Shown here in pieces: positions 1 to 5,734 of a stretch of DNA of 5,833 nucleotides. The position numbers and the translations under genes are program-made. Numbering within the stretch: position 1 is the first letter of the stretch; every line of letters starts with the position of its first letter. Below the pieces are notes generated by a model. The model had not been told where the DNA came from. It saw nothing but the letters and a program-made list of their open reading frames with translations, and did no database searches. This stretch comes from an uncultured Saprospiraceae bacterium. GTDB taxonomy: Bacteria; Bacteroidota; Bacteroidia; Chitinophagales; Saprospiraceae. Location: positions 1-5,833 of the forward strand of contig CALHUZ010000455.1 in the NCBI GenBank assembly GCA_938039305.1, given 5' to 3'.

Positions 1-1002
1 GCATTTGAAAGCATCAACTATTATAATATCACTCAGCAATCCAAGAGCGGTATCAGATATGAAGCTTTTCAAAAGCAAGAACTCATCATCATCGATGACC
101 TTATAGACATCAGCAGTGGATTACAAAACGAGCTTGTTAAATATGTAAAAGGCGGTGGCAATCTTTTAATCTTCCCTTCCATAAATGCTAATAAAAGTTC
201 TTACAACAACTTACTTGGTGCCTTGAAGACAGATCGCTTAGGTGAAGTCCAAAATGGGAAAAAAGATGTATCGAGGTTAAACACAGATGAGTTCATATTC
301 AATGAAGTCTACATCTCCTCAAAAAGAAATATCAGACTACCTGCCACATCCATAAATTATAATCTGATCTCAAGTCAAAGTAGTGGCAAGGAGAGATTAA
401 TGACTTACAGAGATGGATCTCCTTATCTGCAAAAATTCACTTTAGAAAAAGGGAATGTCTACTTGTGCGCATCCGCCATGAATGACAACGCGAATGATCT
501 GGTCCGTAATGCTGAAGTCTTTGTACCTATGCTATACAAGATGGCATTGTCAGCCGGAGTTAGGGCTCCATTAGCTTATACAATCGGTGTGGATGATGTG
601 ATTCCTTTTAACTCATTGGCCGGAGCCATATCTGAACGATATGTTATCAAAGGCCCAACGGAGTTTATCCCCGGTATCACTTCATCAGGCCAACTCGGAT
701 ATATGGATATAAGAGGTCAAGTCACGAAGAGTGGTTTTTATGACTTAACACTTGAAGATGAAAAAGTAGAGGCACTTGCATTTAACTATGATCGCAAAGA
801 GTCAGATGTCACTTACGGAGAGTTAGCAAATGTCGCTACACAATTAGGCAGTCAAGCAAAGGTATTAGACAATGTAGCTATGGCTGATCTTTCAGGTTAT
901 ATCGCCGAGCGAAATGATGGTGTTAGATTATGGAGATGGTGTCTTGGATTAGCTTTACTATTTTTACTTTTAGAAATATTGCTCATTAGAATTTGGAAAT
1001 AA
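1..1002 (+). CDS. BatA-type membrane-anchored envelope protein, C-terminal part (5' end outside window)
   Basis: The frame is open from base 1 to the TAA at 1000-1002 (333 codons), so the gene starts upstream of the window. An in-frame TTG at 223 is an internal codon and not the start. Around window residues 26-60 there is a beta strand ELIIIDD followed by a helix and then GGGNLLIFPS. This is the Rossmann-like, class I glutamine-amidotransferase-like fold found in Bacteroidota proteins that carry an N-terminal BatA double-transmembrane domain. The segment near residues 167-184 (NDLVRNAEVFVPMLYKMAL) is also typical of that family. Residues 310-333 form one strongly hydrophobic C-terminal helix ending RIWK, so the large middle part is probably periplasmic and held by membrane segments at both ends. 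The N-terminal BatA domain itself cannot be seen here and is inferred from family architecture. The function is unknown; relatives sit near aerotolerance-type (Bat) genes. The stop codon directly abuts the next start (TAA-ATG), implying co-translation with the dihydroorotase-like gene. Confidence 0.78.
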   Translation, partial: AFESINYYNITQQSKSGIRYEAFQKQELIIIDDLIDISSGLQNELVKYVKGGGNLLIFPSINANKSSYNNLLGALKTDRLGEVQNGKKDVSRLNTDEFIFNEVYISSKRNIRLPATSINYNLISSQSSGKERLMTYRDGSPYLQKFTLEKGNVYLCASAMNDNANDLVRNAEVFVPMLYKMALSAGVRAPLAYTIGVDDVIPFNSLAGAISERYVIKGPTEFIPGITSSGQLGYMDIRGQVTKSGFYDLTLEDEKVEALAFNYDRKESDVTYGELANVATQLGSQAKVLDNVAMADLSGYIAERNDGVRLWRWCLGLALLFLLLEILLIRIWK

Positions 1003-2256
1003 ATGGCAACCATCCTACTTAAGAAAGCACGCATATACGATCGAGATACGCAGTATCATCTTAAGCAAATGGATGTTTTAATAGAGAAGGGAATCATCTC
1101 TAAGATTGCCAAGAACATAACGCCTCCTGCTAAAGCGAAAGTTGTAAAAAGCAAAGCACTATCTGTTTCTCAAGGATGGATTGATATCGGCACTTACAAT
1201 GGTGAACCTGGTTTTGAATATCGTGAAGATCTTCACTCCTTAAGAGAAGCAGCGCTACAAGGAGGATATACCGGGATCGCACCTATGCCGACTGGTCAAC
1301 CTACCATAGACAGTAAAGGTCAACTCCACTTCTTGATGTCTCAAGGAGCAGATCATATAGTAGACATACATCCGATCGCGGCAATCACAAAGCACCGAGA
1401 AGGAAAAGAAATATCGGAGATGCTAGATCTACATCAAGGCGGAGCGATAGCTTTTAGTGATGGAGATGAAGATCATATGTCAGAAGACCAACTACTGCTT
1501 GCCATGCAGTATCTGAAGACAGTTAATGGCCTAACAATCTACTCTGCTTGCCGACCTACCCAAGGGCATGTACATGAAGGAAGTGTGAGCGTAGCGATGG
1601 GTATCGAAGGCATCCCTTCACATGAAGAAGTAGCTAATACGACGATGGCCATCAGATGTAGCGAATACGCCGATGCGGCTCTATTGATTCACAACATATC
1701 CACAGCTGAGGGTCTATTATCAATAAAAAAGGCCACTAACAAAGGGAACCTATCAGTGTCCGTTCCTTTTTTGAATCTACTGCTAGAGGATAAGGATGTG
1801 ATAGACTTTGATCTCAATCTTAAGGTGCAGCCACCACTCAGGTCAAGTAGTGATCGCAAAGCCTTAATCAAAGCTATTAACACAGGGCAAATCAATATTA
1901 TCACTTCTAACCACAAGCCGCTTTCCTTGGAAGAAAAGGACCAACCATTTGGTGATAGCACAAGTGGTGCATCAACTATAGAGACGGTATTTGCAGGGTT
2001 GAATACTTTGGGTTCTGAGCTTTCTACCGAGCATATGATACACTGCTTATCGAATGGGCCAAGAGAAGTGTTAGGGCTTCAAAAGGAATCCATAAAAGTG
2101 GGACAGGCTGCTAATCTTACCATCTTTGATCCTGAAGAAGAAGTAACATTTGACGAAAGTCAGATAAAGTCTAAGTGCAAAAACAATCCTCTTCTTGGGC
2201 GATCATTAAGAGGTAGTATTCTGGGTGTTATAAAGAATACCAAATCGACTCTCTAA
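1003..2256 (+). CDS. pyrC: Dihydroorotase-family protein (PyrC-like), predicted catalytically inactive
   Basis: This 417-residue protein has the full layout of a class I dihydroorotase. A small N-terminal beta domain is followed by an amidohydrolase barrel with recognisable landmarks: DIGTYNGEPGFEYREDL (61-77), PMPTGQP (94-100), HPIAAITK (123-130), AFSD (150-153), NISTAE (231-236), VQPPLR (275-280), TSNHKP (301-306) and NLTIFDP (371-377). Active enzymes cyclise carbamoyl-aspartate to dihydroorotate in pyrimidine synthesis, using an HxHxR motif and further metal-binding His and Asp residues. Here HxHxR is replaced by G63-T-Y65-N-G67, the SHCED histidine by A182, the HVSTAE histidine by N231, and the TDHxP aspartate by N303. 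Only D153 of AFSD and some scaffold residues remain. The protein is therefore probably a PyrC'-type non-catalytic paralogue, and a true dihydroorotase should exist elsewhere in the genome. The symbol marks the family and not proven activity. The start is fixed by abutment to the upstream stop codon, indicating translational coupling. Family assignment is sure; loss of activity is inferred. Confidence 0.9.
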   Translation: MATILLKKARIYDRDTQYHLKQMDVLIEKGIISKIAKNITPPAKAKVVKSKALSVSQGWIDIGTYNGEPGFEYREDLHSLREAALQGGYTGIAPMPTGQPTIDSKGQLHFLMSQGADHIVDIHPIAAITKHREGKEISEMLDLHQGGAIAFSDGDEDHMSEDQLLLAMQYLKTVNGLTIYSACRPTQGHVHEGSVSVAMGIEGIPSHEEVANTTMAIRCSEYADAALLIHNISTAEGLLSIKKATNKGNLSVSVPFLNLLLEDKDVIDFDLNLKVQPPLRSSSDRKALIKAINTGQINIITSNHKPLSLEEKDQPFGDSTSGASTIETVFAGLNTLGSELSTEHMIHCLSNGPREVLGLQKESIKVGQAANLTIFDPEEEVTFDESQIKSKCKNNPLLGRSLRGSILGVIKNTKSTL

Positions 2257-2349
2257 CATCATCGTCAATAGAATTATCCTAATAAGCCGCTTGTAAAGCG
2301 CAGATAAGCAGATCTATTATTATATTGCTATTTCTAAAATACGACTAAA

Positions 2350-2865
2350 ATGGAAGAACAAATAACACCTCTTAAGACCGGCATTAAGTATGGCGGATAT
2401 CTCGGAATGGCAACAATAGTGATGCAACTTGTTGTTCATTATGGAGGACTTACAAATCTCACTGGTGAGATGCAGGCGTCAGATTTCATTGTGCAAGGAC
2501 TTACTTGGATTATTGGGTTTGCTCTTGTTTATATGGGAATTAAATACTTTAAAGACAACAATGAAGGTCTTTTGACTTTTGGAGAAGGCATCAGTGTATC
2601 GCTTTTTATAGGACTATTTGCGGGTATCATATCTGCTATCTTCATGTATATCTATGCAGCTTATCTTATGCCAGATTTTGGAGATGCGATCATGAATAAT
2701 GTGGATATGGATGAAATGTCAACGCAAGAAGCAGAAGTTATGGAACAAGCCATGGGCTTTGCTACTTCACCTATCTTTTTAGCTTTTACTGGATTTATCA
2801 TGAAGCTATTAGGTTGTCTCATCTACGGACTTATTGGGTCAGCAATCCTTAAGAAGGATCAATAA
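2350..2865 (+). CDS. DUF4199 family four-helix inner-membrane protein
   Basis: This 171-residue integral membrane protein has four hydrophobic segments, at about residues 12-33, 46-67, 80-106 and 140-166. An acidic, methionine-rich stretch (about 109-136, containing VDMDEMSTQEAEVMEQ) lies between the third and fourth. The layout matches DUF4199: a short charged N-terminus leading into the first helix (LKTGIKYGGYLG), then a second pair whose linker contains LTFGEGISVSLFIG, and a helical C-terminal segment ending in lysines. That family is found mainly in Bacteroidota and has no established function. The 93-base gap before it holds no convincing promoter or terminator, so it may be read through from the dihydroorotase-like gene. 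A strong terminator follows the stop codon. I recall DUF4199 genes commonly lying next to glycosyltransferase and dihydroorotase-like genes in this phylum, which would support an envelope role. Confidence 0.85.
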   Translation: MEEQITPLKTGIKYGGYLGMATIVMQLVVHYGGLTNLTGEMQASDFIVQGLTWIIGFALVYMGIKYFKDNNEGLLTFGEGISVSLFIGLFAGIISAIFMYIYAAYLMPDFGDAIMNNVDMDEMSTQEAEVMEQAMGFATSPIFLAFTGFIMKLLGCLIYGLIGSAILKKDQ

Positions 2866-2888
2866 TATATTATAGAAATTACTTATAT

Positions 2889-2924
2889 AAACCTGAATAA
2901 AGTTAGCTTTGTTCAGGTTTTTTT
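2889..2924 (+). terminator. Strong intrinsic terminator after the DUF4199 gene
   Basis: The left arm at 2889-2902 pairs with the right arm at 2907-2920. This gives 14 base pairs with a single T-G wobble (2898 with 2911), closed by a TTAG loop (2903-2906). An uninterrupted run of seven T follows (2918-2924), partly overlapping the right arm. This is a textbook rho-independent terminator for the upstream transcript. Unusually, the last T is immediately followed by the ATG of the next gene at 2925. Confidence 0.88.
2904..2911 (+). promoter_or_regulatory. Candidate -7 promoter box inside the terminator hairpin
   Basis: TAGCTTTG matches the Bacteroidota sigma-ABfr -7 consensus TAnnTTTG exactly. 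It occupies the loop and inner right arm of the terminator hairpin. No TTG lies at the expected -33 distance; only TTA triplets occur at 2879-2881 and 2883-2885. A start a few bases downstream would fall near 2916-2918 and give the glycosyltransferase mRNA a leader of about 7-9 U-rich bases. The exact box match is seen; promoter activity is inferred and weakened by the poor -33 element. Confidence 0.38.
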
Positions 2925-3863
2925 ATGGATATATCATTAGTCATACCCTTATTCAACGAAGAGGAATCTCTTCGACCATTGGTGAAGTGGATCACAGAAG
3001 TGATGGCCAAGCATGATCATCAATACGAGATCATCTTTGTCAATGATGGCAGCTCTGATAAGAGTTGGGATGTAGTCAAAGAACTTAAGGCACAGCACGG
3101 AGATCTCATCAAGGCACTCAGCTTTCGTCGAAATTACGGGAAGGCCGCAGCACTGGATCAAGGATTTGAGGTAGCCGCTGGATCTGTAGTCATCACTATG
3201 GATGCAGATCTTCAAGATAGTCCTGAGGAAATCGTACCACTTTACAAGATGGTCATGGAAGAGGGTTATGATCTGGTCTCAGGATGGAAAAAGAAGCGCC
3301 ACGACCCTCTCACTAAGACAATACCCAGCAAATTATTCAATGCAGTAGCTCGCAAAGTGAGCGGCATAAAGCTTCATGACTTTAATTGTGGTCTTAAGGC
3401 TTATAAGCTTGAGGTCGTTCAAGATATCAATGTGTATGGTGATATGCATCGTTGGATGCCAGTCTTAGCAAAGTGGCAAGGATATCCAAATATTGGTGAG
3501 AAAGTTGTCGAGCATCGCTCTCGGGAGTTTGGTGTTTCGAAATTTGGCGCAAAGCGATTGATCAGTGGATTCTTGGATTTATTGACATTGTTCTTTGTTG
3601 GAAAATTCAACAAGAAGCCGATGCACTTTTTCGGGACATTAGGTCTCATTTCAATTATGCTCGGTATCATGACACTCATATATCTGACGGTTATGAAGGT
3701 ATTCTTTGAGATGCCTCGTATTCAAGATAGACCGTTATTCTTTTTTGGACTATTGACATTGATCATCGGAACCCAACTCTTCTTGACAGGTTTTATATCT
3801 GAGCTGATTAATGACTCTCGCGGCAGACACTCCAATTACAATATCAAAGAGCGAATATTATAA
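2925..3863 (+). CDS. Family 2 glycosyltransferase of DPM1/GtrB/ArnC type
   Basis: This 312-residue membrane-associated glycosyltransferase has an N-terminal GT-A domain (about 1-210), starting MDISLVIPLFNEEESL as is typical of the family, which supports the ATG at 2925. The nucleotide-binding VNDGSSD is at 39-45 and the metal-binding DAD at 93-95 (in DADLQDSPEE). Later family motifs are DFNCGLKAY (152-160), GDMHRWMPVLA (172-182) and HRSREFGVSKFG (197-208, with the G-x-SK element near the lipid-binding side). An amphipathic stretch (about 211-226) and two transmembrane helices (about 233-257 and 269-293) follow, with a basic tail. Relatives move one sugar from a nucleotide donor to a polyprenyl phosphate on the cytoplasmic face, supplying lipid-linked sugar for envelope glycans. 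The sugar cannot be told from sequence. No flippase or polymerase lies beside it. The gene is separated from the DUF4199 gene by a terminator ending exactly at its start codon. Confidence 0.9.
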   Translation: MDISLVIPLFNEEESLRPLVKWITEVMAKHDHQYEIIFVNDGSSDKSWDVVKELKAQHGDLIKALSFRRNYGKAAALDQGFEVAAGSVVITMDADLQDSPEEIVPLYKMVMEEGYDLVSGWKKKRHDPLTKTIPSKLFNAVARKVSGIKLHDFNCGLKAYKLEVVQDINVYGDMHRWMPVLAKWQGYPNIGEKVVEHRSREFGVSKFGAKRLISGFLDLLTLFFVGKFNKKPMHFFGTLGLISIMLGIMTLIYLTVMKVFFEMPRIQDRPLFFFGLLTLIIGTQLFLTGFISELINDSRGRHSNYNIKERIL

Positions 3864-3936
3864 TCGTACTTCTTTGCTATTGCCCAACCTCTAGACTACT
3901 TTAAGCGTAATCCATTGTATCGAAGCATTTTTCAAT

Positions 3937-3984
3937 ATGAACAAAAGCGCACACTTTAAGATTACAAAAGCTAATGCCTTATGA
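3937..3984 (+). other. Possible short upstream ORF (15 codons) overlapping the next start as ATGA
   Basis: ATG at 3937 opens a reading frame coding for MNKSAHFKITKANAL and ends at TGA 3982-3984. That stop overlaps the ATG of the lipoprotein gene (3981-3983) as ATGA, the usual geometry of translational coupling by reinitiation. The peptide is lysine-rich and resembles nothing I recognise. The 117-base gap before the lipoprotein (3864-3980) otherwise shows only an ACTTTAAG octamer repeated at 3898-3905 and 3953-3960. So short a frame can occur by chance, hence the low confidence. Confidence 0.25.
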
Positions 3985-4379
3985 GTTTTCAAAATGAAGT
4001 TATTCTCCCAGTTATAAAGTTAGCCGCTGTACTCACTTTCTTTGTTGCAACATTATCACTTCATTCCTGTACAGAAGAGTCAAATGATATCTGCTATAGT
4101 TTTGATGAAAGACAATGTGCTTCTGATCCTTGGAAAGTTGCTGAACCCGATCGTCTCAATGATTCATTAGACGATTTTATATCGTCATACTTTCTGACTA
4201 ATGATATAGAACTTAAATCTCTATCAATAGACGAAGCATTTCATGAAGTAAATTGCTTGGCATGTGATGTATGTCCCACAAGTACGCGCATATACATCAG
4301 CGTCTCACAACTTGATAAACAAAAAGTCGAAGTTCTGGACTTACTTTCCCTTGCGGAAATAGATTGCGAAGGTCTGTAG
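3981..4379 (+). CDS. Small cysteine-rich lipoprotein of unknown function
   Basis: This 132-residue protein has a type II signal peptide. A short N-region ends at K13, a hydrophobic core covers about residues 14-27, and the lipobox L-H-S-C places the lipidated cysteine at C30. The next residues, TEESND, are acidic, and in Bacteroidota such early acidic residues can go with outer-membrane or surface placement; that is inference. The mature part has six more cysteines (38, 46, 92, 95, 98, 129), including a C-x2-C-x2-C cluster within CLACDVCPTSTRIYISV (92-108). The cluster is followed by a likely beta strand and helix. This cluster could bind a metal or form disulfides; I cannot assign a family. 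The start is fixed by an in-frame stop at 3972-3974. Neither flanking gap has a clear terminator, and its own promoter is uncertain. Confidence 0.72.
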   Translation: MSFQNEVILPVIKLAAVLTFFVATLSLHSCTEESNDICYSFDERQCASDPWKVAEPDRLNDSLDDFISSYFLTNDIELKSLSIDEAFHEVNCLACDVCPTSTRIYISVSQLDKQKVEVLDLLSLAEIDCEGL

Positions 4380-4394
4380 TAAGTATCCCAAGTT

Positions 4395-4424
4395 TTGGCA
4401 TAATCTTATTCTATACTATCTTTA
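4395..4424 (+). promoter_or_regulatory. Candidate promoter for the thioredoxin-fold gene
   Basis: TTG at 4395-4397 (within TTTTGG) is followed after 19 bases by TATCTTTA at 4417-4424. This fits the Bacteroidota pattern TTG-N19-TAnnTTTG apart from the last base. A start near 4430 would leave a leader of about 15 bases before the ATG at 4446. The right spacing and position support it; the missing final G lowers confidence. Confidence 0.5.
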
Positions 4425-4445
4425 GTCCTGTGTAATAATCTAATT

Positions 4446-5003
4446 ATGAGAACAGGTATCGTCTTATTCATCTTTCTAATCCTAAGTTCATTTGCTATAG
4501 GACAAGATCACTTTCTTGTAGAATTAGAAGAGTTTACACCTCCAGAAAAAGAGCTAATCGCTTCTATCAAAGGCTTCCCTGCAGAAATGTTCTTGGCTAA
4601 TGACATAGATGGGGAAGAGCACTTCTTAGGAAACTATAAAGGAACCACTGTCATACTATGGTTCTGGAGCACAGAAGACCAGCTCTCCTCTGATTGGTTA
4701 AGCTCGATGAACCTGCTGCATCTTCAGTATCTCGATGACTTAAAAGTGTTTGGCTTCGCCCATCAGAATAAGGAAGAGATACTTCCTGTCACTCAGGACA
4801 ATGCCATCCTATTCTCCAACATTCCCAATGGAACACTCTTCGGAGATGCTGTCTACGGAGGCGACCTTGGATTGGGTCGCATGTTCTTTATTGATGAGTT
4901 TGGTATCGTCAAGGAAGTGCTACCTCGGTCTTTTTTTGAGCAAAACAGCCTTGAGCAAGCCACACCCATCATTGAGAAAATCATCGAAAAGTTAGCTTAC
5001 TAA
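4446..5003 (+). CDS. Exported thioredoxin-fold (TlpA/AhpC-TSA-like) protein without redox cysteines
   Basis: This 185-residue protein starts with a Sec signal peptide (MRTGIVLFIFLILSSFAIGQ), with cleavage likely around residues 19-20, so the mature protein is periplasmic or extracellular. The rest follows a TlpA/AhpC-TSA thioredoxin-like domain: PAEMFLANDIDGEEHFLGNY (45-64) corresponds to the usual 'P-x-F-x-L-x-D-x-x-G' opening. VILWFWST (69-76) is the central strand that normally leads to W-C-x-x-C, and LGRMFFIDEFGIV (143-155) matches the usual 'VPTTFLID-x-x-G' segment. Here the active-site loop reads STEDQLSSDW, the cis-proline position is glycine, and the whole protein contains no cysteine. 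It therefore cannot act as a thiol oxidoreductase and may be a binding or structural relative. The domain call rests on pattern recognition only. It probably forms its own transcription unit from a promoter at 4395-4424. Confidence 0.75.
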   Translation: MRTGIVLFIFLILSSFAIGQDHFLVELEEFTPPEKELIASIKGFPAEMFLANDIDGEEHFLGNYKGTTVILWFWSTEDQLSSDWLSSMNLLHLQYLDDLKVFGFAHQNKEEILPVTQDNAILFSNIPNGTLFGDAVYGGDLGLGRMFFIDEFGIVKEVLPRSFFEQNSLEQATPIIEKIIEKLAY

Positions 5004-5012
5004 AAGCCCTTC

Positions 5013-5073
5013 ACCTTTACTGCCCCATCAATTGCCCTTTATCTTCTGAAAACATACCTTTGCGCCCCATTCA
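5013..5073 (+). repeat. Imperfect direct repeat containing the queE -7 region
   Basis: Copy 1 at 5013-5030 (ACCTTTACTGCCCCATCA) and copy 2 at 5056-5073 (ACCTTTGCGCCCCATTCA) are 43 bases apart. They match at 16 positions when one single-base gap is allowed in each copy. Copy 2 carries the intact -7 box TACCTTTG, while copy 1 has the degenerate CACCTTTA. It may be a local promoter duplication or a paired protein-binding site. Confidence 0.5.
5032..5062 (+). promoter_or_regulatory. Promoter of queE, Bacteroidota type
   Basis: TTG at 5032-5034, a 20-base spacer and TACCTTTG at 5055-5062 match the Bacteroidota primary-sigma consensus TTG-N19/20-TAnnTTTG exactly. A start near 5068 would leave a leader of roughly 20-25 bases, too short for a preQ1 riboswitch. 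The promoter lies inside a nested inverted repeat (5034-5083). Confidence 0.65.
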
Positions 5074-5083
5074 GACAAAGGGC
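5034..5083. repeat. Nested inverted repeat around the queE promoter and ribosome-binding region
   Basis: The outer arms GCCCTTT (5034-5040) and AAAGGGC (5077-5083) are perfect 7-base complements. The inner arms CTGAA (5046-5050) and TTCAG (5070-5074) are perfect 5-base complements. The enclosed loop holds the -7 box. A further AGCCCTT at 5005-5011 could pair instead with AAGGGCT at 5078-5084. The right arm contains AAAGGG about 9 bases before the ATG, resembling a ribosome-binding site, which is unusual in this phylum. It could be an operator, or in read-through RNA a structure hiding that site; both are inference. Confidence 0.5.
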
Positions 5084-5091
5084 TAAAATAG

Positions 5092-5721
5092 ATGTACAGC
5101 ATAAAAGAGATATACTATACTATCCAAGGCGAAGGTCATCATACTGGTCAAGCAGCTGTCTTCTTGCGTTTTAGCGGTTGTAATCTGTGGTCTGGTTTGG
5201 AAAAGGATCGTGAAAAAGCAATCTGCAAGTTTTGTGATACTGACTTCTGGGGTACAGATGGTACCCTTGGCGGCAAATATGAGGCTAATGAACTCGCTGA
5301 AATATGTCTTTCTTTATGGCCTGAAAATAGAAAAGGTCGGCCCTATATAGTCTGTACTGGTGGAGAGCCGCTACTCCAGTTGGATAAGCAACTTGTTAAG
5401 GCATTTCATGATAAAGGTTTCTTTATCGCGATCGAGTCAAATGGTACAATAGAAGTTCCTGAAGGGATTGATTGGATATGTATCAGTCCAAAACTGGGAT
5501 CAGAACTAACCGTTTCTAAAGGACATGAGCTTAAACTTGTATACCCACAAGCTAAGGTCAACCTCTTACAATACGAGTCACTCGACTTTGACCACTTTTC
5601 CCTTCAGCCGTTAGATGACTGTAATCAAAGCGATCACATCACCACATGCATAGAAGTTTGTAAGCAGCGTCCCCAATGGCGATTAAGTCTACAGACTCAT
5701 AAGTTCACTGGGATTCGATAG
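5092..5721 (+). CDS. queE: 7-carboxy-7-deazaguanine synthase (radical SAM, queuosine pathway)
   Basis: This 209-residue radical SAM enzyme converts 6-carboxytetrahydropterin to 7-carboxy-7-deazaguanine on the route to preQ0 and queuosine, in the cytoplasm. The N-terminus MYSIKEIYYTIQGEGHHTG is characteristic and fixes the start. The iron-sulfur cluster motif is the QueE variant C-x14-C-x2-C: C30, C45 and C48, within GCNLWSGLEKDREKAICKFC. SAM-binding and core motifs follow: CTGGEPLLQ (88-96), ESNGT (115-119), SPK (132-134), ELKLVYP (146-152) and the C-terminal LQTHKFTGIR (200-209), which ends as family members usually do. Length is normal and all key residues are present. No other queuosine genes (queC, queD, queF) lie in the window; the upstream gene is unrelated, and queE has its own promoter at 5032-5062. 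Confidence 0.96.
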   Translation: MYSIKEIYYTIQGEGHHTGQAAVFLRFSGCNLWSGLEKDREKAICKFCDTDFWGTDGTLGGKYEANELAEICLSLWPENRKGRPYIVCTGGEPLLQLDKQLVKAFHDKGFFIAIESNGTIEVPEGIDWICISPKLGSELTVSKGHELKLVYPQAKVNLLQYESLDFDHFSLQPLDDCNQSDHITTCIEVCKQRPQWRLSLQTHKFTGIR

Positions 5722-5734
5722 AGCTTAAAATCAA

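Noticed and set aside
1689..1961. Minus-strand open frame of 90 codons inside the dihydroorotase-like gene
   Set aside because: Lies wholly within a well-supported gene and its product has no recognisable domain; a reading-frame shadow.
2288..2300. Hairpin CGCTT-GTA-AAGCG after the dihydroorotase-like gene as a terminator
   Set aside because: Only five base pairs and no T-run follows; read-through to the DUF4199 gene is more likely.
2949..3215. Minus-strand open frame of 88 codons inside the glycosyltransferase gene
   Set aside because: Opposite strand of the conserved GT-A domain, no family features.
3419..3679. Minus-strand open frame of 86 codons inside the glycosyltransferase gene
   Set aside because: Shadow of a conserved coding region, no domain recognised.
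3873..3904. TTTG-N20-TACTTTAA as a promoter for the lipoprotein gene
   Set aside because: The spacing fits but the -7 box lacks the last two consensus bases, and the start would lie about 70 bases upstream of the gene.
3898..3960. ACTTTAAG direct repeat (3898-3905 and 3953-3960) as an operator pair
   Set aside because: Eight bases in A+T-rich intergenic DNA can repeat by chance; no further symmetry seen.
4750..4995. Plus-strand open frame of 81 codons in another frame of the thioredoxin-fold gene
   Set aside because: Serine-rich shadow peptide; the overlapping frame has a signal peptide and domain pattern.
5004..5091. preQ1 riboswitch ahead of queE
   Set aside because: Expected from the pathway, but no preQ1-I pattern (short C-rich hairpin followed by an A-rich tail with its pairing partner) could be found, and the predicted leader is too short.
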